Source of the DNA: Dictyobacter vulcani
GTDB taxonomy: Bacteria; Chloroflexota; Ktedonobacteria; Ktedonobacterales; Ktedonobacteraceae
DNA length: 64,000 bases
Assembly (NCBI RefSeq): GCF_008974265.1
Contig: NZ_BKZW01000001.1
Location: 2,728,001 to 2,792,000, forward strand
Reading direction: 5' to 3'
The translations under genes and the position numbers were made by a program. Position 1 is the first letter of the stretch, and every line of letters starts with the position of its first letter. The notes beneath the pieces were generated by a model that saw nothing but the letters and a program-made list of their open reading frames with translations, did no database searches and was not told the origin of the DNA. Shown here piece by piece: positions 1 through 8,283 of the stretch.

Positions 1-829
1 ATAATTTCTTCTTTTCCCCTTTCTCATTGAAAAAGAAATGCCCTTTTTTCCAGCGAATCACAAAACGCACACGTAATTTCTGTAACACTTGTATCCAAGG
101 GCCTGATGCTGCTCCACGATCAAATATGTGAAGGAGCTGATCCCCCCATTTCCGAACAACTTTTCTCAATAACTTTTCTTGTTGTTCTCTTAACTTTGTC
201 GCATCATCACCTCTGGTAGTCCACCAGCTCATCACTGCTACTTTTACCCTTCCTTCCATTCCTATGATCAATGCTGCTGTCCACTGCATTCCTGCCACTG
301 TAATCGCTTTCTTTGGTGGAAAATTAAAGACCAGGCCTTTTTTTGAGCGCTGCAATCTTTTCGCTTTACTAGAAGTTACTGGACAGATTCCTTCTAATTT
401 CTCGCTTTCTGCTTTTTCTATGACACTCTCATCCCAAGGGCAAATAATCCTTTTCCCTTGTTCTCTCATACGTGTCACCTCTTTATCAGCTTCTTCTAGT
501 AAATAGTGATCTATCTGCAAAAAATTCCATTTTATGGAGCGAAGCAGGTTTCCCACTCTCTTCGTTCCAGCAGTCGCTGTTTTTGATTGCTGCGCATATC
601 CATCGAGGTAGGAACCTAATTCACTCAAAAGTAGTCCCTGCTTGTTATTTCTGAAACGAATAATTGCAACGCATACCTGTACTAACGTTCGCACTAACCT
701 CTTATCTATCAGCCTATCAAGCACAATCAAAAGTGGCATAAGAAATTCTTCAAGCAATTGAGCTAATTCCTGTGATGCTCTCTGCGCATCTTGTTCCTCG
801 GGTTGAAGTATGTCATACTGAAATGGCAT
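1..829 (-). CDS. DDE transposase, partial (runs off left edge)
   Basis: The minus strand is open from an ATG at 829 to base 1 (276 codons, no stop), so the gene continues outside the window. The start is preceded by AGGAGG about 11 bases upstream. The protein begins MPFQYDILQPEEQD and has an N-terminal helical region. It then shows CPWDESVIEKAESEKLEG and a later HIFDRGAASGPW, which look like the first and second catalytic aspartates of a DDE transposase. The flanking block 830-900 contains an imperfect inverted repeat (GGTCTCCTG / CAGGAGGCC) that may lie near the element end. The exact IS family cannot be assigned because the C-terminal catalytic Glu region is missing. Codon use is more A/T-rich than the neighbouring tilS, in keeping with a mobile origin. 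The transposase call is from motif layout only. Confidence 0.6.
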   Translation of the reverse strand, partial: MPFQYDILQPEEQDAQRASQELAQLLEEFLMPLLIVLDRLIDKRLVRTLVQVCVAIIRFRNNKQGLLLSELGSYLDGYAQQSKTATAGTKRVGNLLRSIKWNFLQIDHYLLEEADKEVTRMREQGKRIICPWDESVIEKAESEKLEGICPVTSSKAKRLQRSKKGLVFNFPPKKAITVAGMQWTAALIIGMEGRVKVAVMSWWTTRGDDATKLREQQEKLLRKVVRKWGDQLLHIFDRGAASGPWIQVLQKLRVRFVIRWKKGHFFFNEKGEKKKL

Positions 830-971
830 GAGTTGGGGGCCTCCTGGTTTTTTGCTGTCAGTTGAATTTTTAACAGTTTAACTCAGGAGACCCCTCTTTG
901 CCTAGTTCTTACTTTTCCGGTTTTCTCTCTTTCTTTCCGGCTAGAAATGTTCCTCAAAAATTCGGGATGAC

Positions 972-1562
972 TCATAATTGGTTTTCGGCCATGCTCTGAT
1001 GCTGGTTCTGGGGCTTGTTACTATCTTCTGAATAGACAGAAGGCTTCAGGATGCCGATATAGGGAAGATTGCGGTAGAGCTGGGCATAGTCAAGACCATA
1101 GCCCACGACAAACTTATCCGGAATGGTAAAGCCATAGTAATCGACGGGAACATTCTGGACGCGTGTGTGCTCTTTATTCAGGAGCGAACAGATTTTTAAG
1201 CTTAATGGATTACGGCGATTGAGTAGATCAGTCAGGTAGTGTAAGGTTCGTCCACTATCAATGATATCTTCGATAATCAGAACATGTTTCTGATCAATCG
1301 GACCTTCCAGATCCTTGATGATACGCACGATACCGCTGGACTGGGTGCTATTGCCATAGCTGGCCACGGCCATATAATCAAGCTCTAAAGGCAGATTAAT
1401 GGCGCGAGCCAGATCAGCAATAAAGGGAACAGCGCCCTTGAGTGTGCCAAGTAACAGCAGATTCTTGCCATCATAATCCTGGCTAATCTGCTCACCCAGA
1501 TGTTTGATTTTTGCCTGTAATTGTTCCTCTGAAATAAGAATTTCTTCGATGTCCTGGTGCAT
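972..1562 (-). CDS. hpt: hypoxanthine phosphoribosyltransferase
   Basis: Cytosolic purine-salvage enzyme that converts hypoxanthine (and usually guanine) plus PRPP to IMP or GMP. The 196-residue protein starts MHQDIEEILI at an ATG preceded by GAGGAGT. Longer upstream codons overlap tilS and lack a ribosome site. The PRPP-binding loop VLIIEDIIDSGRTL lies at about residues 94-107, and the C-terminal FVVGYGLDYAQLYRNLPYIG segment is typical of bacterial Hpt. It starts 22 bases after the tilS stop on the same strand; tilS-hpt is a widely conserved order, usually followed by ftsH, which is not present here. Length and motifs match the family. Confidence 0.93.
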   Translation of the reverse strand: MHQDIEEILISEEQLQAKIKHLGEQISQDYDGKNLLLLGTLKGAVPFIADLARAINLPLELDYMAVASYGNSTQSSGIVRIIKDLEGPIDQKHVLIIEDIIDSGRTLHYLTDLLNRRNPLSLKICSLLNKEHTRVQNVPVDYYGFTIPDKFVVGYGLDYAQLYRNLPYIGILKPSVYSEDSNKPQNQHQSMAENQL

Positions 1563-1584
1563 ATACTCCTCAAAGTTAATGATA

Positions 1585-3060
1585 TTACTGACGATGAATA
1601 ATCGACAAGCGCAAGATCCTGTGTGTATGTTCCGTGAGACGGACACGCTGATCTATTTGCACGCCACCCAACCAGATACAACGCGAACCAGAAAAGAAGA
1701 GCGGTAAGCGAGCGCGTACGGTGCGCGGAATATGTTTATCAATCAAGATATCCTTGATCTTCTTTTCCCTTGCCATCCCCAATGGCTGCATCCGATCGCC
1801 ATTCCGGCGGGTCCTGATGCGTAGCGCGAGCGGAAAGCTGGCTGTATCCAGGGTATCAGCATCTACATACACCGTGTATGCAGTAGCTGGTAAGAGCTCC
1901 CAGACGGTCGTCCAGTCCTGGCGTTGTAAAGCGATCTGTACCTGTGCTGTCAGCGCCTCAGCAACCCATTCAGCTGTGACTGTCCATGGAGTGCCTGTGA
2001 GCTCCATTGTTCCTGGTAGCACGAGCATAAGCTCTGTATCTGGTGGTGACTCTTCATTTTCGTTTGCTTGTTCCAAGCAATAGTTGAAGATTAGTATATC
2101 ACTCTGGCGTAGGGCGTGGAGATGTTGTGGGAGATGCAGGGTCACAATCTCTGTGCTGGTTGGTCGCTGCAAGAGTTGTTCCAGTAACAGATAGTGGCGT
2201 AACTCCAGCGGGGATTGGCCATGGCAGAGTTGTGCTGTGGCGTGACGAAGGAGATGGCGTTGCACGCTGAGTGGCAGCGAGCGCAGCGTTGGAATCGACA
2301 GCTGAATGGAATCAGTTTGTTCCTGCACCACCACCTGAGGCCAGTTTTCCAGGACCTGAGCCTGAATCCAGGCAAAATCGACCTGCATTACTTCGGCATT
2401 GCGCAGTAATGTAGCGCGAAAACCAGGATTCATCGCTTCCAGTAATGGCAAGAGTTCATGGCGAATGCGGTTGCGCAGGAAGCGTAAATCGCTATTACTG
2501 GCATCCTCATGTGGGATAAGCTGATGCTGGCTACAATAGTTCTGGATATCAGCGCGGCTCACGTTCAGGAGCGGACGAATAATGTCCTGCTGCTGTGGTT
2601 GTAGTCCGACCTGACTGGCGATGCCGCCGCCGCGTAGCCAGTGTAGCAATAACGTTTCAGCCTGATCATCCTTATGATGTGCGACCGCGATGGGTTGTCC
2701 CTGTGCCACCTCGCGTAAAAAGCGATAGCGAGCCACCCGGGCAGCCTCCTCCAGCGAGCGATGCTCCTGTGCCGCCATGAGAGCCACATCCACGCTACGA
2801 ATCGCATATGGAAGCTGCCAGTCCTGTGCCAGCGCGGCTACCGCCTCAGCATCCTGCTCACTATCCTGGCCCCGTAATTGATGATTGAGATGAGCCACAT
2901 GCAGCTGAACCTGTGGATAGCGCTTTCCTGGCCCGCAAAGCTGGTAGAGCACATGGAGCAGACAAAGAGAGTCGGCGCCACCCGAGACAGCGACAACCAC
3001 AACACCCCGGGCAGGCAACAAAGAATACCGTTCGATGACAGACGCGATAGCCTCCAACAT
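1585..3060 (-). CDS. tilS: tRNA(Ile)-lysidine synthase
   Basis: ATP-dependent enzyme that attaches lysine to C34 of the CAU-anticodon tRNA-Ile so that it reads AUA. The 491-residue protein has the N-type ATP pyrophosphatase P-loop SGGADS at residues 26-31, then a HLNHQLRGQDSEQDAEAV segment typical of the TilS core. A C-terminal domain contains GDRMQPLGM and a KKIKDILIDKHIP stretch. This is the full-length architecture (core, middle, C-terminal domains). It is co-transcribed with hpt (22-base gap) and divergent from def; the roughly 100 bases between the two starts must hold both promoters. A TATAAT-like box (GTTATAAT, minus strand) lies upstream of tilS in that gap. The gene is essential in most bacteria. 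Confidence 0.93.
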   Translation of the reverse strand: MLEAIASVIERYSLLPARGVVVVAVSGGADSLCLLHVLYQLCGPGKRYPQVQLHVAHLNHQLRGQDSEQDAEAVAALAQDWQLPYAIRSVDVALMAAQEHRSLEEAARVARYRFLREVAQGQPIAVAHHKDDQAETLLLHWLRGGGIASQVGLQPQQQDIIRPLLNVSRADIQNYCSQHQLIPHEDASNSDLRFLRNRIRHELLPLLEAMNPGFRATLLRNAEVMQVDFAWIQAQVLENWPQVVVQEQTDSIQLSIPTLRSLPLSVQRHLLRHATAQLCHGQSPLELRHYLLLEQLLQRPTSTEIVTLHLPQHLHALRQSDILIFNYCLEQANENEESPPDTELMLVLPGTMELTGTPWTVTAEWVAEALTAQVQIALQRQDWTTVWELLPATAYTVYVDADTLDTASFPLALRIRTRRNGDRMQPLGMAREKKIKDILIDKHIPRTVRARLPLFFSGSRCIWLGGVQIDQRVRLTEHTHRILRLSIIHRQ

Positions 3061-3160
3061 GTTTGCGCATTACCCCTTTTATATGATACGATTAAGGGCA
3101 ATTATAACACTTATGTATTGACAGTCAGCTAGTGTGATGTGTAGGGGCACTGAGAAAATT

Positions 3161-3667
3161 ATGGCCATTCGGAAAATTATTACCACTGAAAATCCAATTC
3201 TACGTCAGAAGGCAAAGAAGGTACATCGTTTTGATCCATCGTTGCAACGACTTGTGGAAGACATGTTCGAGACGATGCGCGAAGCTAATGGAGTAGGGTT
3301 GGCAGGCCCACAAATTGCACAATCAATTCGTGTCTTTGTAGCGGAATACGAAGATCGAAAAGTAGCCGTCTTTAATCCCGAGATTGTCAAAGCGGAAGGC
3401 GAAGAGCCTGGACAAGAAGGCTGCTTGAGTATTCCCGGCTATATTGGTGAGAACATTCGCCGTGCAACCAGGATTGTGGTCAAGGGGCAGGATGTGAAAG
3501 GGAAAGCTATTCGGGTCAATGCCGAAGGCTGGTTTGCCCGTATTCTCCAGCACGAGATCGACCATCTGGATGGTATCCTGTTTGTGGATCGCCTGGATAG
3601 TCCTGAAGATTTACACGAAGTGCGCGAAGGTGACCTCGAAGAAGGGGAGCCAGCACTGATCGAATAA
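3161..3667 (+). CDS. def: peptide deformylase
   Basis: Metalloenzyme that removes the N-formyl group from nascent proteins. The 168-residue product starts MAIRKIITTEN; an upstream in-frame ATG would add nine residues with no family match. The three family motifs are present: GVGLAGPQ (about residues 44-51; the usual second Ala is Gly here), EGCLS (86-90, metal-ligand Cys) and HEIDH (131-135, two metal His and catalytic Glu). An acidic C-terminal tail (EVREGDLEEGEPALIE) follows the core. The TTGACA at about 3117-3122 is a plausible -35 element for this gene, but the -10 is weak. A strong hairpin terminator follows the stop. Confidence 0.93.
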   Translation: MAIRKIITTENPILRQKAKKVHRFDPSLQRLVEDMFETMREANGVGLAGPQIAQSIRVFVAEYEDRKVAVFNPEIVKAEGEEPGQEGCLSIPGYIGENIRRATRIVVKGQDVKGKAIRVNAEGWFARILQHEIDHLDGILFVDRLDSPEDLHEVREGDLEEGEPALIE

Positions 3668-3680
3668 ACAAGCATACAAA

Positions 3681-3727
3681 GAGCGTAGGCATTCACTATT
3701 AGAAGCGAATGCCTACGCTCTTTTTTT
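3681..3727 (+). terminator. rho-independent terminator after def
   Basis: A 14-bp perfect stem (3681-3694 pairs with 3707-3720, arms GAGCGTAGGCATTC and its complement) with a 12-base loop is followed by a run of seven T. It lies 14 bases after the def stop and faces the convergent zinc-ribbon gene. Confidence 0.9.
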
Positions 3728-3740
3728 ATATCAACAAAAC

Positions 3741-4142
3741 CTACAATTTTTGTTGTTTACGTAGCATTGATACATGTTGCTGTCCTAAATGTTGCCCACA
3801 ATTAGAGCAGACATAAAACCCCTCTTCACGATAGTGAAGTTCGTTTACATGAAAGTGAAGATAGCAAATTCCACAGCGCGTGGCATCTGACTGACTGGCA
3901 ATCTGGCGATCGTGTTCAAAAAGCTCTTTCAGCGATTGGACCATTTGCTCAAAATCAGATGTACCTGGTTGGGGACTACGCTCAATTCCCAGTGTTCCCA
4001 ATGATGGTAAAGCCCCGGTGCTACTATTGGCACGTGCTTCACGACGACTTACAGCAGAACTACTATGATTGGATGCTCCACTTTCGGATTCATTTGTATA
4101 ATTATTGCTCAAAGCAAAAATCTCCCACCCACACAATTGCAA
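3741..4142 (-). CDS. zinc-ribbon protein of unknown function
   Basis: I do not recognise a named family. The 133-residue reading frame has a Ser/Asn/Gly-rich, probably disordered N-terminal half. A short helical stretch follows (about residues 63-82, FEQMVQSLKELFEHDRQ), then a C-terminal treble-clef or zinc-ribbon with CGIC at 90-93 and CSNC at 112-115. There is no ATG: the frame opens with TTG at 4142, and another TTG ten codons later is preceded by GGGAG, so the true start may be about 4112. It is convergent with def across the shared terminator. A role in nucleic-acid or protein binding is possible but is only inferred from the ribbon. Confidence 0.55.
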   Translation of the reverse strand: MQLCGWEIFALSNNYTNESESGASNHSSSAVSRREARANSSTGALPSLGTLGIERSPQPGTSDFEQMVQSLKELFEHDRQIASQSDATRCGICYLHFHVNELHYREEGFYVCSNCGQHLGQQHVSMLRKQQKL

Positions 4143-4484
4143 CGGATAACGCTCCAGTAATTATACCTGCCGTGGTTTTACAAATCAAGTTATAGCCAAT
4201 GGATGAAGCAAACTCTGAAAGTATGTGTATAAAAGATAGTCTTACGATACTTTTATCTGCGTATTGAGGATATGTATACAGGATGCTGAGCGAGTACGTG
4301 ACTGGCTGTGTTGTTTCTTCGCATGTCCCCCACAGCGAAGACAGAGGTCACAGTATGCGCTGAACCATTATAGTGACTGTGAGTTCAGCTAAGGACCAGG
4401 TATCCAGTCAAGATTATAGCGCCATAGCAGCTGGCGCTCCATAGTATTTGCCTGAGCTGACAGCACTACATTGGTATAGGTACA
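4143..4484. other. intergenic, no gene recognised
   Basis: About 340 bases between two minus-strand genes. No convincing reading frame, RNA gene or long hairpin is visible. It should hold the promoter of the zinc-ribbon gene. Confidence 0.4.
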
Positions 4485-4673
4485 TTACTCGATATTGCTG
4501 CCATCACCAAGGACGCGATCTAATGTTTCGCGTTTAATACGATAGACCTGGCGTGAATGGACATGTGGTAAAACGACAGCCTCCAGAACTCCTTGTTTGA
4601 CCCAGCGACGTACAGTGGCATCGTCTACGCGTAAAATGCGTGCAACCTCGGATACAGTTAACAGATTGCTCAT
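4485..4673 (-). CDS. BldC/MerR-like excisionase-type helix-turn-helix protein
   Basis: A 62-residue stand-alone DNA-binding protein. The segment LLTVSEVARILRVDDATVRR is the classic MerR/excisionase-type winged helix (helix-turn-helix about residues 5-24). It is followed by WVKQGVLEAVVLPH and a basic wing RQVYRIKRETLDRVL. The family includes BldC-like developmental regulators and phage excisionases. With no integrase nearby, a transcriptional role is more likely. The ATG at 4673 has a GGAGGAG ribosome site. A close paralogue lies at 8086-8283. The probable IS200/IS605 right end at 4728-4747 is only about 55 bases upstream of this start, so the native promoter region may have been replaced. Confidence 0.8.
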   Translation of the reverse strand: MSNLLTVSEVARILRVDDATVRRWVKQGVLEAVVLPHVHSRQVYRIKRETLDRVLGDGSNIE

Positions 4674-4689
4674 AGATAGTCTCCTCCTA

Positions 4690-5095
4690 CCTGAAATGGA
4701 TTTTCATCTGTTTCAATCGCACGGATACCCATACCTGAAGGCATGGGGAGGAAGTGCGCCTCCTTCTTGCTGTTGCTCGTGTGTCGTCCCTTGTGGGAGA
4801 CCGTTTTTGGTGGGAACGGTCAAACCCCACTGGTTTCCCAGGTAAGGTGTGCCTCGACGGTGATAGCGGTCTGCACATCCTCTGAGCACGGCCTCGAACC
4901 CCGTCTGGCTGGTTAACTCAGAAGTTCTAGAGCAACACGCTGGCAAGCACGCGTTGGTAGGTTCTTTGACACTGCCGCTATCGTAGCCCGATGGGTGCAT
5001 GCACCCCTGGCTGGGTCTGGTCAGGTCCGGGCTGGTGCTGGACGGGCAGATGCCTCCCCCAAGCATAAGCCCCCGCGTTTACGCGTAGGGTATCT
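4690..5095 (-). mobile_element. probable IS200/IS605-type right-end remnant
   Basis: The minus strand from about 5095 to 4690 is GC-rich, with no convincing protein. It ends in a hairpin, CCCATACC-TGAA-GGCATGGG as read on the plus strand at 4728-4747, with one A.C mismatch. That hairpin, preceded on the minus strand by CTTCCTC, closely resembles the subterminal right-end hairpin of IS200/IS605 elements. The upstream few hundred bases would correspond to the region that gives the right-end (omega-type) RNA of tnpB elements. No tnpA or tnpB is present, so it would be a deletion remnant. The assignment rests on recalled element structure, not a database match. Confidence 0.42.
4728..4747. repeat. 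right-end type hairpin
   Basis: An 8-bp stem with one mismatch and a TGAA loop. It is placed just before the sequence that leads into the ribosome site of the BldC-like gene. See the IS200/IS605 remnant entry. Confidence 0.6.
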
Positions 5096-5474
5096 GACAC
5101 AAGTACTTTGTATATAAAGATTGTATAATATTGATGAAGACTTGTAAAGCTTTATAAAAAGAGATTTTGACTAATTTATTAAATTGACATTATATTTTTG
5201 CTTTGAACATTATGTTAAGAGGCATAACTAAAAAAAAGGTGAGTAGTATGCTACCCTTTAAATGTGATATCAAACATCTTTAATGCGCTTGTTTGTTATT
5301 TGTTTGATCAGTTATGGTAAGGCTATTATGGATTAACTTGTGGAACATAGGGCAAAGAAAATGAATATGCATAATAATTTTTTATTGGACTATAAACACA
5401 TAGATGGAGTCTCTTTTCGTACATTTTATAGAAAAACTACATAAAAAATCGGTTTATTAGTAAGGTTTTGCGGG

Positions 5475-5792
5475 CTAGTACATTGTCAAATTTCGTGTGA
5501 TGGGTTGTGCGCCCGCTGCGCGGGCGGGAGGGGGGAGATGCCGGGGGCACAGCCCCCGATCCCCCAGTCAAGGGGCTCGCTGCCCCTTGCATCCCCGGCT
5601 CGCTGCTCCTTGCCTCCCCGGCTTGCTGCTCCTTGCATCCCCGGCTTGCTGCTCCTTGCATCCTCGGCTTGCTGCTCCTTGCATCCCCGGCTTGCTGCTC
5701 CTTGCATCCTCGGCTTGCTGCCCCTTGCATCCCCGGCTTACTGCCCTTTGCATCCCCGCTTCCCTATCATATGATGTCTGACAGAGTACTAG
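5475..5792. repeat. MITE-like dispersed GC-rich repeat, copy 1
   Basis: Bounded by imperfect terminal inverted repeats: left CTAGTACATTGTCAAA, right (reverse complement) CTAGTACTCTGTCAGA. Inside are the family's hairpin blocks: CCCGCTGCGCGGGCGGGAGG, GGGGGCACAGCCCCCG and CCAGTCAAGGGG. These are followed by an expanded 23-bp minisatellite (5587-5764). Related copies lie at 29273, 45776 and 48872. All long reading frames here are repeat artefacts present in several frames. Confidence 0.75.
5587..5764. repeat. 23-bp tandem repeat (about 7.7 units)
   Basis: Seven full units and one partial unit, each beginning TTGCATCCCC or TTGCATCCTC and ending GCTTGCTGCTCC, with a strict 23-bp period. A 23-bp period translates to a 23-residue period in every frame, which explains the spurious repetitive reading frames. 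There are no spacers, so it is not CRISPR. Confidence 0.92.
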
Positions 5793-6159
5793 AGGGCGGG
5801 AGTACATGTGAGAAAAGACCGATTTTAAACTCTGCATAGGGCTATGCAAATGGCTTGCTGGCGGCGAGCCGGGCGTATCGCTTCAGGTTAGCTGTGCTAA
5901 GCTCTGAAATCGCGGGCTAGTCGTTTCCCCTGGTGGGTGGATGAGAAGGCTTGTTGGTGAATCGTCCTTTTGGAGGATGACAATTTCCTCAACAATCCGC
6001 TACACTTCTGACTAGACACACGGATTGCAAAGTAACTTTTGGGGAAGACAAAAATGAGCATATCGAAACAGGTTCATCTAGCTATATGCTCATCCGGTCC
6101 TCCGGTTATAGGGATTGGTGAGATTGGAAAGAGCCATGTGTGATAGAAAGGATCTCCCC
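5793..6159. other. intergenic, structured but unassigned
   Basis: It contains several short self-complementary G/C stretches (for example GCATAGGGCTATGC at about 5835). I compared it by eye with the main riboswitch consensuses (c-di-GMP-I, TPP, cobalamin, c-di-AMP) and found no convincing match. It must hold the promoter for the sigma-factor gene. Confidence 0.35.
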
Positions 6160-6768
6160 ATGCAAAAGCGAGAATATGTTCCTTCCAAATGGTTAGAGTC
6201 TTCTGATGGAGTCCTGGTACATGAGGTTTTAGCCGGAAATCAAATCGCCTTTGAAGCTCTCGTTGAACGCTACCACACAATGCTCTATCGCTTTATTTAC
6301 CATCATCTGGGTGAATATGATCAAGCATGCGATGTGCTGCAGCAGGTATTTTTAAAATTGTATATTGCTTTGCCCACGCTGCCAACAGGTGAGCAATTGA
6401 AGCCATGGTTATTTCGCGTGGCGCAGAACTGTTGTCGTGATGAATTGCGCAAGCGGCGCAGAAGACGTGTGACCCTTTTTTCCGCCCTGGAGTGGCAATC
6501 AGAAGAAGAAGAAATGCCCCCACTGGCAGCAATCCCAGATACACATCCTTTACCTGAAGAGATTGCTGAATATCATGATTTACAGCACGCATTGCAGCAA
6601 GCGATTCAAGCCTTACCGATCAAGTTTCGTTCAGTTGTATTGTTACGTTACCTCTATCAATGTAGTTTTTCTGAGATTGGTCAGGTCTTAGAGATGCCGA
6701 TGACCACGGCCAAAACATACTATTACCGTGCCTGTACCAAGCTACGAGCCTCTTTAAAGTCCCGTTAG
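6160..6768 (+). CDS. RNA polymerase sigma factor, sigma-70/ECF family
   Basis: A 202-residue group-4-like sigma factor. Region 2 spans roughly residues 25-80 (FEALVERYHTMLYRFIYHHL, then QACDVLQQVFLKLY and PWLFRVAQNCCRDELRKRRR). Region 4 is at about 140-200 (LPIKFRSVVLLRYLYQCSF, FSEIGQVLEMPMTTAKTYYY). It directs core polymerase to a specific promoter set. The start MQKREYVP at 6160 has AAAGGAT eight bases upstream; a further upstream ATG lacks a good site. No anti-sigma gene follows, so control is unlike the usual ECF/anti-sigma pair. The downstream ABC ATPase is on the same strand 130 bases later and could be a target or neighbour by chance. Confidence 0.87.
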   Translation: MQKREYVPSKWLESSDGVLVHEVLAGNQIAFEALVERYHTMLYRFIYHHLGEYDQACDVLQQVFLKLYIALPTLPTGEQLKPWLFRVAQNCCRDELRKRRRRRVTLFSALEWQSEEEEMPPLAAIPDTHPLPEEIAEYHDLQHALQQAIQALPIKFRSVVLLRYLYQCSFSEIGQVLEMPMTTAKTYYYRACTKLRASLKSR

Positions 6769-6898
6769 CATCAGCTCTCACTGTCTCTTTCTTCACATTC
6801 TCCCATGTGCTACACAGCAGAGAATGTGCGGAGAGAAGCGGGTGAGCAAGCAGATGGGAGGTATGATATTTGTTTGTTGAGTAAAAAAGGATCCACAT

Positions 6899-7939
6899 AT
6901 GGATGATCCGCCAAAGAAAATACCCAGCCACGATAAGCGGCCATCAGAGCACGCTGAGATCGTCCTGAGAACCGAAGACCTGACCAAACGCTTTGATACA
7001 TTTACGGCGGTAGATCAACTCAGTATCGAGATGTATCGAGGTGATGTGTATGGACTGTTAGGTCCAAATGGATCAGGTAAGACCACGACGATTCGAATGC
7101 TCCTGGGCCTGATCCATCCAACCGCCGGGCGGGTGAGCATATTGAATTATGATATCAATGCTGGCAAACAGCGTTATCAGGCCCTGGGACATGTTGGAGC
7201 GATCGTCGAGGAACCTGTCTTTTATCCTTTTTTGACGGGACGCGAGAACCTGCGGGGAGTGGCTACCTTTGCATGTATGGCCGCCAATGCGGCGACAAAC
7301 GAACGCATCGAAGAGGTACTGGAACTGGTTGATCTGGCCACCAGTGCAAACATTGTCTATCATAAATACTCACTCGGCATGAAGCAACGGCTGGCGCTGG
7401 CGGCTACCTTACTGCACTATCCACAGTTGATTATTCTAGATGAACCCACCAATGGACTGGATCCAGCCGGTGTAGTAGATGTCCGAGGACTGATTACACA
7501 CTTAGCGCAACAAGGGATCTCAATTCTCCTCTCCAGCCATCAACTGCACGAGATCCAGCAGGTGTGTTCACGTGTCGCCATCATCAAAAGAGGGAAACTC
7601 CTGGTGCAGGGTTCCGTGCAGGATCTCTTGTCCGAAAAGCAATGTATCGTGATCAGTTTTCCCGAACCTGCTTTGCTGGAGCGTGCAGAACTGCTTCTGC
7701 ATACACAGCCGCAGGGAGACATGTTATGGATGAGGAATGCGCGGATCGTGGATGTAGAGCAAGGGGCCAGCTGGACACCACCCGGGGAGAAAGTCTTAGA
7801 GATTGAGACGACGATGGAACGGGCGGCCAGTGTTAATACGTTTTTGGGTGAGCGTGGCATCTATGCTGCCGAGATTCGTCGGCGCGACACCAGCCTGGAA
7901 CAATACTTCCTGGAACTGACCGGTCAGCCCCTGCATTAA
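6899..7939 (+). CDS. ABC transporter ATP-binding protein, BcrA/drug-export type, no permease
   Basis: A 346-residue nucleotide-binding subunit. Walker A GPNGSGKT is at about residues 55-62. The signature appears as YSLGMKQRLALA, the variant typical of bacitracin-export (BcrA/NatA) ATPases. Walker B is LIILDEPTNGLDP, and the switch His lies in SSHQLHE. A C-terminal domain of about 110 residues follows. The 20-residue N-terminal extension is polar. The substrate cannot be told. Such ATPases usually sit next to one or two membrane subunits, but here the next gene is a convergent regulator, so the partner must be elsewhere or lost. The sigma-factor gene 130 bases upstream suggests stress-linked expression, which is only inference. 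Confidence 0.9.
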   Translation: MDDPPKKIPSHDKRPSEHAEIVLRTEDLTKRFDTFTAVDQLSIEMYRGDVYGLLGPNGSGKTTTIRMLLGLIHPTAGRVSILNYDINAGKQRYQALGHVGAIVEEPVFYPFLTGRENLRGVATFACMAANAATNERIEEVLELVDLATSANIVYHKYSLGMKQRLALAATLLHYPQLIILDEPTNGLDPAGVVDVRGLITHLAQQGISILLSSHQLHEIQQVCSRVAIIKRGKLLVQGSVQDLLSEKQCIVISFPEPALLERAELLLHTQPQGDMLWMRNARIVDVEQGASWTPPGEKVLEIETTMERAASVNTFLGERGIYAAEIRRRDTSLEQYFLELTGQPLH

Positions 7940-8026
7940 AATTTCTCCAATCTGTCAGGGCCGAATCAATCGAGAGCAAACAATCGAGGACAAGCCTCAA
8001 ACCTACATGTATGTCTTATACGAAGA

Positions 8027-8075
8027 TACCCGGTCAGACAGGCGATGCTTCAAGTATCGCCTGTCTGACCGGGTA
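8027..8075. terminator. 20-bp perfect hairpin between convergent genes
   Basis: Arms 8027-8046 and 8056-8075 are perfectly complementary (TACCCGGTCAGACAGGCGAT and its complement) around a 9-base loop. It lies between the ABC ATPase (plus) and the BldC-like gene (minus). There is no long T-run on either side, so it is either a weak bidirectional terminator or an mRNA-protecting hairpin. Confidence 0.65.
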
Positions 8076-8085
8076 GCATGTTGTT

Positions 8086-8283
8086 TTATACGGATAGAGC
8101 TGGTTGATTGAGTAGTGTATCGATCGTGCTACGGCGTACACGATAGGCCTGACGTTTGCCAACATGAGGCAATGAAACAGCCTCTAATGTTCCGTGTTTA
8201 ATCCAACGGCGTACGGTTGTATCATCCACGCGTAAGCGGCGTGCAACCTCGCGAACAGTTAACAGTTCATCGGTTTGTTCCAT
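8086..8283 (-). CDS. BldC/MerR-like helix-turn-helix protein (paralogue)
   Basis: A 65-residue DNA-binding protein, MEQTDELLTVREVARRLRVD followed by DTTVRRWIKHGTLEAVSLPH and a basic wing RQAYRVRRSTIDTLL. It is clearly paralogous to the protein at 4485-4673: the helix-turn-helix and the LPH-x-RQ-Y-R wing are shared, and only the termini differ. The family (BldC-like) binds direct repeats as head-to-tail oligomers; whether this one does is unknown. It is convergent with the ABC ATPase across a 20-bp hairpin. The 700-base upstream gap leaves ample room for regulation. Confidence 0.8.
   Translation of the reverse strand: MEQTDELLTVREVARRLRVDDTTVRRWIKHGTLEAVSLPHVGKRQAYRVRRSTIDTLLNQPALSV

Noticed and set aside
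4713..5066. 117-codon minus-strand frame in the GC-rich block
   Set aside because: No ribosome site and no domain features; the region looks like IS right-end noncoding sequence.
5587..5764. Possible CRISPR array
   Set aside because: Tandem units abut with no spacers and no cas genes are present; same for 50498-50635 and 37232-37307.
5437..5849. Several long overlapping frames on both strands
   Set aside because: They arise from the 23-bp tandem repeat, which stays open in all frames.
5835..5990. Possible riboswitch before the sigma-factor gene
   Set aside because: Short hairpins only; key consensus segments of the common classes were not found by eye.
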